Positions 49,917 to 54,581 of a stretch of 54,581 bases of DNA are shown in pieces. The stretch is from contig DYGB01000005.1 of the NCBI GenBank assembly GCA_020724905.1, positions 1-54,581 on the forward strand, in the 5' to 3' direction. Below the pieces are notes generated by a model, which saw only the letters and a program-made list of their open reading frames with translations, was not told the origin of the DNA and did not search any database. Each line of letters starts with the position of its first letter. Within the stretch, counting starts at the first letter, position 1. Source of the DNA: Candidatus Paceibacter sp. (lineage in GTDB: Bacteria; Patescibacteriota; Minisyncoccia; UBA6257; JAGOQP01). A program made the position numbers and the translations under genes.

Positions 49917-50004
49917 AGGCTATTTTCCTTGCGTTTTTTTTATCGTGTATGATACACTTATAGAAAGGTCGTAGGTACACTACTAATCGACACATTTCAT
50001 AGCT

Positions 50005-50280
50005 ATGAAAAAACAAGATTTAATTGAGGTTGTCATGAACGCAGGTGGTATCGAAGTAAAGAAAGATGCTACCGCAGCAGTTGATGCTGTGTTCGATGCA
50101 ATCACAAGTTCTCTCTCAAAAGGAGAAGAGGTGTCAATTGCTGGATTTGGAACATTTCGTGTTACCAAGTCAGCAGCCCGTGAAGGGGTAAACCCTCGAA
50201 CTGGTGAAAAGATCCACATTGCTGCTTCAGTACGACCAAAATTCCGTGCTGCAAAGGCATTGAAAGATGCAGTGAAATAA
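50005..50280 (+). CDS. HU family DNA-binding protein
   Basis: A 91-residue histone-like protein: KKQDLIEVVMNAGGIEVKKD, SLSKGEEVSIAGFGTFRV near 38-55, the DNA-intercalating NPRTGEKI arm near 64-71, and KFRAAKALKDAV. HU bends and compacts DNA. A leader of ~60 nt with promoter-like TACACT (49951) lies upstream. The gene ends in the terminator at 50304. Identification is secure; whether HU or IHF-like cannot be told, but the arm favours HU. Confidence 0.95.
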   Translation: MKKQDLIEVVMNAGGIEVKKDATAAVDAVFDAITSSLSKGEEVSIAGFGTFRVTKSAAREGVNPRTGEKIHIAASVRPKFRAAKALKDAVK

Positions 50281-50303
50281 GAGACTCTTATACACAAACA
50301 TCA

Positions 50304-50329
50304 AAAACCCCCTCATATAAGGGGGTTTT
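50304..50329 (+). terminator. HU terminator, possibly bidirectional
   Basis: AAAACCCCCT (50304-50313) pairs with AGGGGGTTTT (50320-50329). The palindromic A/T ends also suit the convergent gene at 50350. Confidence 0.85.
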
Positions 50330-50349
50330 ATTATATATAACAAGAAGGG

Positions 50350-51267
50350 TTAGTTAAGGTATTCTCGTACCAGGAGGCTCATCTGGAGGAATATATCATA
50401 TGTGTTTTGGACAGATTGAGCTGACTGACGAATGATGGAACGAAGATATCCTTCAATATCATCTGAGCTAATATCTGAAACGGTAAAGATAGTATAAGGA
50501 GGAGCTGTTTGTCGTAGCTGTTCATTTCGTTCCTGAACGATGGTCTTTTTTAGACTTTCTCTGAATTGAAGTGTTGATGTTGAGGTATCTGTATAGAGGT
50601 GGAGAACAATTTGTTTTGCGGTATTAAGATATTCGTGTGATTGGGAAAGAGAGAATGAAGCGTCGTTGAAAAGGTCTCGTAAATCATTATCTTTAACAAG
50701 TTTTTGAGAATATATTTTTTCAATATCATTTTTTATTTTATCTCGTCTATCATTTCCGAGCATTAAGATACCATCCATACTTAAGATGTTCATGACAGTA
50801 GTAACTCGTCTAACATGAGGATCAATTTCTTCTGTTTTCTTCTTCTCTATATCTTTTGCAACTTCTTTTAATACTTCAACACTTGTTGCAGAACTAAGAG
50901 CCGTTTTCTGTGTTTCATAGTATGAGAGGAATGATGTGTTGTTTTCAACAAGGTATTCTTGTACATTTTTCCATTCTTCAGAATCAGGAAAGGTAACAGA
51001 ATCAAGTTGTGTTGCGATATCTTGGAGTTGGCTTTGGGCAATAGTAAGAACATTTCCAAGGATTGTTTTTCTGAGTTCAATTTCTTGTCCTACTTTCTCT
51101 GCTGCGGGGAGTGTGGTACTGTCTTTTAACTGTGCGAGTTCTTGTAGTTGCTGTTTTGTTTCTCCAAGCTTTTTTTCCATTTCTGGGCTTTGTGCGTATG
51201 CAAAAACAGGGGAGAGTGCGATCCCACTGATGAGTCCAAAGATACTTACGAGTAGTAGTTTTTTCAT
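50350..51267 (-). CDS. Secreted coiled-coil protein, unknown function
   Basis: A 305-residue protein with a signal peptide (LLLVSIFGLISGIALSPVFA, cleaved after AYA) and a mostly helical mature part with coiled-coil heptads (about 30-60 and 110-135). No family recognised. It is the third gene of a minus-strand operon with an ECF sigma factor and a membrane protein that is probably its anti-sigma factor. A similar secreted helical protein is encoded at 53531, so both may be envelope-stress effectors. Starts 3 nt after the preceding stop. Confidence 0.6.
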   Translation of the reverse strand: MKKLLLVSIFGLISGIALSPVFAYAQSPEMEKKLGETKQQLQELAQLKDSTTLPAAEKVGQEIELRKTILGNVLTIAQSQLQDIATQLDSVTFPDSEEWKNVQEYLVENNTSFLSYYETQKTALSSATSVEVLKEVAKDIEKKKTEEIDPHVRRVTTVMNILSMDGILMLGNDRRDKIKNDIEKIYSQKLVKDNDLRDLFNDASFSLSQSHEYLNTAKQIVLHLYTDTSTSTLQFRESLKKTIVQERNEQLRQTAPPYTIFTVSDISSDDIEGYLRSIIRQSAQSVQNTYDIFLQMSLLVREYLN

Positions 51268-51270
51268 AAA

Positions 51271-51789
51271 TTATTCACTGAGAGCCTTGAGTACATCATT
51301 AAGTTCAATAACGGTTGTTGTAGCGTGAGCATCAGTGCTTCCTTCTATTTGAGATGTTTCTTGTTGAATGATAGGTGTATTCAAGTGATCAAGACTATTT
51401 TCAGACACTTGTTGTAGTACTGCATTACTTTCTTGTGAGGTATTTTCAAAATAATTAAGTTGAGATAGTTGAACATCAATACGAGACTCTACCATTTCAG
51501 CTTCAGCAGTAATGCTTTTTTCGTTTAATCCAGGGAGAAAGAGAGGGGAGAGTTGCTGTGTCGCATAATAGACTCCAACGATAAGGAGCATTCCCACAAG
51601 AGCAAATGAAACTGAATTAAAGGAAGATCGTAGAAGCAAAGATGATGGTGAGGCGATAAGTTCCGGGGTATATACTTCCTGAGAAGAAGACAAAATACGC
51701 TCTTTTGAAAGGCGGGTGTATTCTTCTCTGGGCTCTATACGTCTGAGCTGAGAAAGAAGCTCTATAATATTGTAGCTATGCTTCTTCAT
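51271..51789 (-). CDS. Probable membrane-bound anti-sigma factor
   Basis: A 172-residue single-pass protein: a cytoplasmic N-terminal ~55 residues (ELLSQLRRIEPREEYTRLSKER), one membrane helix (about 60-78), and an extracytoplasmic Ser/Gln/Glu-rich tail with no domain I recognise. The topology and the 14-nt overlap with the upstream sigma-factor gene fit an anti-sigma factor that would hold the sigma factor at the membrane. No zinc-binding HxxxCxxC signature is present, so this is a positional inference. Confidence 0.6.
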   Translation of the reverse strand: MKKHSYNIIELLSQLRRIEPREEYTRLSKERILSSSQEVYTPELIASPSSLLLRSSFNSVSFALVGMLLIVGVYYATQQLSPLFLPGLNEKSITAEAEMVESRIDVQLSQLNYFENTSQESNAVLQQVSENSLDHLNTPIIQQETSQIEGSTDAHATTTVIELNDVLKALSE

Positions 51790-52348
51790 GATGGGTTTCT
51801 TTTTCTATAATAGTTTGTAATTTTTTAAGCGCTCTATGATGAAGAACTCGAATAGTACCTTCTTTTCTTCCTAGTGACTGAGCTATCTCTGTATAGGAAA
51901 GATCTTCAATGTAGCGGAGAATGATAAGTGACTGATAATCATCAGAGAGTTCTTTAAGGGCTCTCATAACTTTTTCAAGTTGCATCTTCTTTTCTACATC
52001 AAGATCAGAAAATGAGTCTTCATCTTCTAGGACTCCTTCTGGAGTTTCATCGATACTGAACGTTGATTTTCGTGTACGATAGAAATCGATTACATGATTT
52101 CGCGCAATACGATACAGCCAGCTTGAGAGGGGGAGACCCTGATCTTTGAACTGAGGTATACTCCTCCAGGCTTTTAAAAATACCTGATGGGTAAGGTCCT
52201 CCGCTTCCTCACGGTGGCTTACTTTGAGGTATATAAACCGATATAATTTCGGCTGATAATGATCATATAAGTCGCCAAAAGCAGAGGCCTCACCCTCCAT
52301 GGCTTTCTGTATCAGCGTATTCTCATCTTGTAAATCGTTCTCTACCAT
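51776..52348 (-). CDS. ECF-type RNA polymerase sigma factor
   Basis: A 190-residue sigma-70 family ECF factor. Region 2 is FGDLYDHYQPKLYRFIYLKV and SSWLYRIARNHVIDFYRTRK near 30-92, with the polymerase-core-binding HREEAEDLTHQVFLKAWRSI segment. Region 4 is RYIEDLSYTEIAQSLGRKEGTIRVLHHRALKKL near 146-178. The start overlaps an AT-rich upstream region. Expressed with a probable anti-sigma factor and a secreted helical protein, it may run an envelope-stress regulon. ECF sigma factors are uncommon in reduced CPR genomes, which makes the set notable. Confidence 0.92.
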   Translation of the reverse strand: MVENDLQDENTLIQKAMEGEASAFGDLYDHYQPKLYRFIYLKVSHREEAEDLTHQVFLKAWRSIPQFKDQGLPLSSWLYRIARNHVIDFYRTRKSTFSIDETPEGVLEDEDSFSDLDVEKKMQLEKVMRALKELSDDYQSLIILRYIEDLSYTEIAQSLGRKEGTIRVLHHRALKKLQTIIEKETHHEEA

Positions 52349-52475
52349 ATATAACGAATAAGTTCACGTTCTGTTACATGACATATCAAATAATCTGTCA
52401 ATGCGTGTGAGCAGTATCTGTGTGTTAGTATCGTAATGATGGCATGTTTTTTGTCATTTGTCACCTTATACAACT

Positions 52476-53204
52476 ATGAAACTATATAACATTTTTCTTT
52501 TTCTTGGTGTGTTCTGTATTGTTGCAGGAATGTTTATCGTGGTGAGAAATGTATTCTGGGACCAGTCAGATGTTCAAACTGTGTTTCCTTCATATACTTC
52601 TTCCTATACCCCTCCTCCCATCGCAGATCCAGTACTTTGTGTTTCTTCCCCATATCCAGCGATACAGTATCTTGTAGGAGAAATTGGAAAAGGAAGAGTT
52701 AGTACTTCCTGTGAAGATGCAGATCTTCCTGTGGTTACACTTTCTGGCGATGCTCTTAGGGCGATTGTTCTAGAAAAAAGAAAAGAGGATGATGCAATTA
52801 CACAACAGCTTCAACGAACCCTTAACACACAGAGTGGATTTTTTTGGTTCTCCCTTAATGACCTTGGATACACCACTTCATATCTTGCGCAACAATTAGC
52901 ACAAGCTGATCCAGATGGAGCTCGATACTATGTCGATAACATATATCGTCTCGAGTATGATATAGAAACATTCCTCCAAGAGACAAAGTCACGTGCAAAA
53001 AAAATGACAATACGGGCACATGAGTCATGGGCACCACTCATATATGAATTTCGAGGGTATCTGAGTTGGGAAAAAGATAACACCCTTGAAGTAAAAACCA
53101 TTATTCTAGAAGGAGTAGAGCTTGTCCTAGATCCGTTTGGAGAAACAGGAGTATATAGTGGGTATATTGATTTTTTACGTGCACATGTGGCACACTTAGA
53201 GTAG
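52476..53204 (+). CDS. Membrane-anchored protein with ZnuA-like (metal-binding SBP) C-terminal half, probably degenerate
   Basis: A 242-residue protein with an N-terminal membrane helix (about 5-24). From residue 55 the order SSPYPAIQYLVGEIGKGRV, then TQSGFFWFSLNDLGYTTSYL, AQADPDGARYYVDNIYRLEYDIETFLQETKSRAK recalls ZnuA/TroA solute-binding proteins (the His-rich DPHVWLDP region and the long backbone helix). The metal-binding histidines are not evident, so it may be a re-purposed or decayed paralogue. No ABC transporter genes are nearby. TATACA lies 3 nt before the start. The family link is by remembered pattern and is modest in strength. Confidence 0.45.
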   Translation: MKLYNIFLFLGVFCIVAGMFIVVRNVFWDQSDVQTVFPSYTSSYTPPPIADPVLCVSSPYPAIQYLVGEIGKGRVSTSCEDADLPVVTLSGDALRAIVLEKRKEDDAITQQLQRTLNTQSGFFWFSLNDLGYTTSYLAQQLAQADPDGARYYVDNIYRLEYDIETFLQETKSRAKKMTIRAHESWAPLIYEFRGYLSWEKDNTLEVKTIILEGVELVLDPFGETGVYSGYIDFLRAHVAHLE

Positions 53205-53216
53205 GTAGGAGAGTGA

Positions 53217-53525
53217 ATGAAAGACACGTTTTATATGGATACACATACACCTACAGACTCACCCATACATACCCCAACACAAAAGAAAAAGACTCGTTTT
53301 CTTGTTGCCCTTCTCATTATTCTTATATGTGCTACTATAGGGGTAGTCTTCTTTTTCAACCCCTTCCAAGAAGAACAAGAGAAGGTTGAAGAACTACGAG
53401 GATTGGGGAGGGATGAGCAAGAAGCACAGAATGTGACATCAGGAATTAATCAGTACCTCCAGGAGGAGGAAGCGCTTCAGGATATAGATCAGGCGCTTGA
53501 ACAGTTTCAAAACACAAGTAACTAA
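53217..53525 (+). CDS. Small single-pass membrane protein
   Basis: A 102-residue protein with a short Thr/Pro-rich N-terminus, one membrane helix (about 27-47, FLVALLIILICATIGVVFFF), and a charged helical C-terminus (EEQEKVEELRGLGRDEQEAQ) that could form a coiled coil. No family recognised. Ribosome site GGAGAG before the ATG. It lies between the ZnuA-like and helical secreted genes, all on the same strand with small gaps (12 and 5 nt), so the three probably form one operon. Confidence 0.6.
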   Translation: MKDTFYMDTHTPTDSPIHTPTQKKKTRFLVALLIILICATIGVVFFFNPFQEEQEKVEELRGLGRDEQEAQNVTSGINQYLQEEEALQDIDQALEQFQNTSN

Positions 53526-53530
53526 TACCT

Positions 53531-54259
53531 ATGAATAAAGACATTCCATTACCGATTCGGTATGGTCTTTGTATACTAATTGGTGGACTTATTTTCTCAG
53601 CACACGGTGTGGCTGCACAAGAAGCACTGCAAGAAAAAAACCTTGCAGAAGCGTATGCCCGTTTTTATGAACGTGCCCTTATCGTAAAGAAAGATACCTC
53701 GCTTGATGCACAACGAGCATTTCTTGATTCTGTTGTGAATCTTTTGCAGGTACGATACGAACAACTTGAAACACGTATACAAAAACATCCAGTACTCTCA
53801 GACGAAAAGAAAGAGGAGCTTTCAGATGCAATTGGTAAATATACACAAGAGCTTAGTTCTATTGGAACGAGTCTTAAAAAAACACGGAGCTCATATGAGA
53901 TAAATCAGGTTGGAAAACGTCTTGCTGAATTACGATCAACATATAAACAAACAACACAGCCCTACATCCTTAAAACCTATCTATCTGCATTTGAAGAAAA
54001 GGTTATCCCATCCCTTAGTGAGAGTGCGTCTCATCTACGAGGAGCGGTAGCTCAAAAAATACAAGCACATATCAGTGAGATAGAAACTATCCTTGATTCT
54101 ATCTATACCATCCTTGATAGCGATCAAATAGACATGAAAGAAGTAGGAGTTTCAATTTATACTATTGATGCTGTCTTAAAAGATGTGTATGGACTCTTTA
54201 GAGAATTAAGTATACGAGTAGCAGAAGAGAATATTGGTCTTGGATCTCTTATTGAATAA
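53531..54259 (+). CDS. Secreted helical protein, unknown function
   Basis: A 242-residue protein with a signal peptide (RYGLCILIGGLIFSAHGVAA) and a mostly helical mature region with heptad-like repeats (EQLETRIQKHP, YTQELSSIGTSLKKTRSS). No family recognised. Layout and size resemble the secreted protein at 50350, but I see no clear sequence identity. It is the last gene of the 52476 operon and ends at the terminator 54281. It may bind other envelope components. Confidence 0.6.
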   Translation: MNKDIPLPIRYGLCILIGGLIFSAHGVAAQEALQEKNLAEAYARFYERALIVKKDTSLDAQRAFLDSVVNLLQVRYEQLETRIQKHPVLSDEKKEELSDAIGKYTQELSSIGTSLKKTRSSYEINQVGKRLAELRSTYKQTTQPYILKTYLSAFEEKVIPSLSESASHLRGAVAQKIQAHISEIETILDSIYTILDSDQIDMKEVGVSIYTIDAVLKDVYGLFRELSIRVAEENIGLGSLIE

Positions 54260-54280
54260 GATTACAGAATACTAAAAAAA

Positions 54281-54304
54281 GACCCTCATGTGAGGGTCTT
54301 TTTT
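54281..54304. terminator. Terminator after the 53531 gene
   Basis: GACCCTCA (54281-54288) pairs with TGAGGGTC (54291-54298), flanked by an A-run and a T-run on both sides; bidirectional. Confidence 0.88.
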
Positions 54305-54309
54305 GTCTG

Positions 54310-54380
54310 AGCGAGTGACGGGAATCGAACCCGCGTATCCTGCTTGGAAGGCAGGTGTACTACCACTGTACTACACTCGC
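54310..54380 (-). tRNA. tRNA-Gly (anticodon TCC)
   Basis: Acceptor GCGAGTG/CACTCGC with a one-base tail, anticodon loop CTTCCAA giving TCC, T-loop TTCGATT. No CCA encoded. Confidence 0.92.
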
Positions 54381-54386
54381 ACCTAG

Positions 54387-54459
54387 TCCACCCACTAGGA
54401 CTTGAACCTAGAACCGTTTGCTTAAGAGGCAACTGCTCTACCAATTGAGCTATGGGTGG
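54387..54459 (-). tRNA. tRNA-Lys (anticodon CTT)
   Basis: Acceptor CCACCCA/TGGGTGG, D-arm GCTC/GAGC, anticodon loop CTCTTAA giving CTT, T-arm CTAGG/CCTAG with loop TTCAAGT. One mismatch at position 27-43. No CCA encoded. The remaining 122 nt of the window hold nothing I can identify. Confidence 0.9.
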
Positions 54460-54581
54460 AATATGTAAATGGTACCGGTGTATTGTGCCACGAGGAGGTT
54501 CTTTTTTCAAGAAGAGGGGGAAGAGTGATGTTTTAGGTACAGACATTTGGCGGATTAGGTGGTTGAATAATCGGTCAAAAA

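Noticed and set aside
52351-52378. ECF-type autoregulatory promoter TGTAAC-16-CGTTAT for the sigma gene
   Set aside because: The -10 ends 2 nt before the ATG, so the transcript would start inside the coding region.

Overview
The window looks like a chromosome segment of a Candidate Phyla Radiation (Patescibacteria) bacterium, most likely Parcubacteria-like. This is inferred from gene content and style, not from a phylogeny. The DNA is AT-rich. IF-2 starts directly at its G domain. There are many short envelope proteins with lamin-tail, peptidoglycan-binding or coiled-coil regions. The 23S gene carries two self-splicing-type introns and has no 16S beside it, and a diversity-generating retroelement (DGR) is present. 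UGA is used as an ordinary stop codon, so this is not a recoded lineage. Several genes have a -10 box only 6-8 nt before the ATG, which suggests leaderless mRNAs.

Layout: 85-4051 (minus) ftsK, a RodZ-like HTH protein and recA. 4130-5180: two RNase H-fold nucleases. 5196-9404: a complete DGR with a pilin-anchored variable protein, VR, avd, TR and reverse transcriptase; the RT frame runs without a stop into a cysteine desulfurase. 9419-14428: HtrA, ClpB, a membrane protein and TsaE. 14449-16587: a lipoprotein and PilB, then a folded 157-nt element. 16847-18341: ruvB and a lamin-tail membrane protein. 18331-22705: a leader with a terminator/antiterminator, then 23S and 5S rRNA. The 23S has a 262-nt insertion containing an initiator-tRNA-like cloverleaf, plus two group I introns, one in the peptidyl-transferase region and one in the sarcin-ricin loop.

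22722-28363 holds envelope proteins, including a 1339-residue secreted protein with a zinc phospholipase C-like head and lamin-tail domains. 28417-31761 (minus) holds a DUF4143 ATPase and RecG. 31862-34704 holds a cytidylyltransferase-fold enzyme, a dCMP-type deaminase, a HIT protein and a ThyA-like thymidylate synthase. 34825-42228 holds tRNA-Arg, ArgS, transporters, a MutY-like glycosylase without iron-sulfur cysteines, tRNA-Ser, NDH-2 and DoxX. 42310-44580 holds infB, rbfA, three tRNAs and PspC.

44567-46457 is an array of four small expression cassettes. Each is bounded by a repeat carrying the 3' end of tRNA-Glu and contains a TTGACT promoter, a Shine-Dalgarno site, a small ORF and a terminator. 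Then come a membrane/DsbA-like/glycosyltransferase run, HU, an ECF sigma/anti-sigma set, three envelope proteins and two tRNAs.

The strongest candidates for new biology are the tRNA-Glu-bounded cassette array, the tRNA-like fold inside 23S rRNA, and the DGR that diversifies a pilin-type protein and whose RT lacks its own stop codon.
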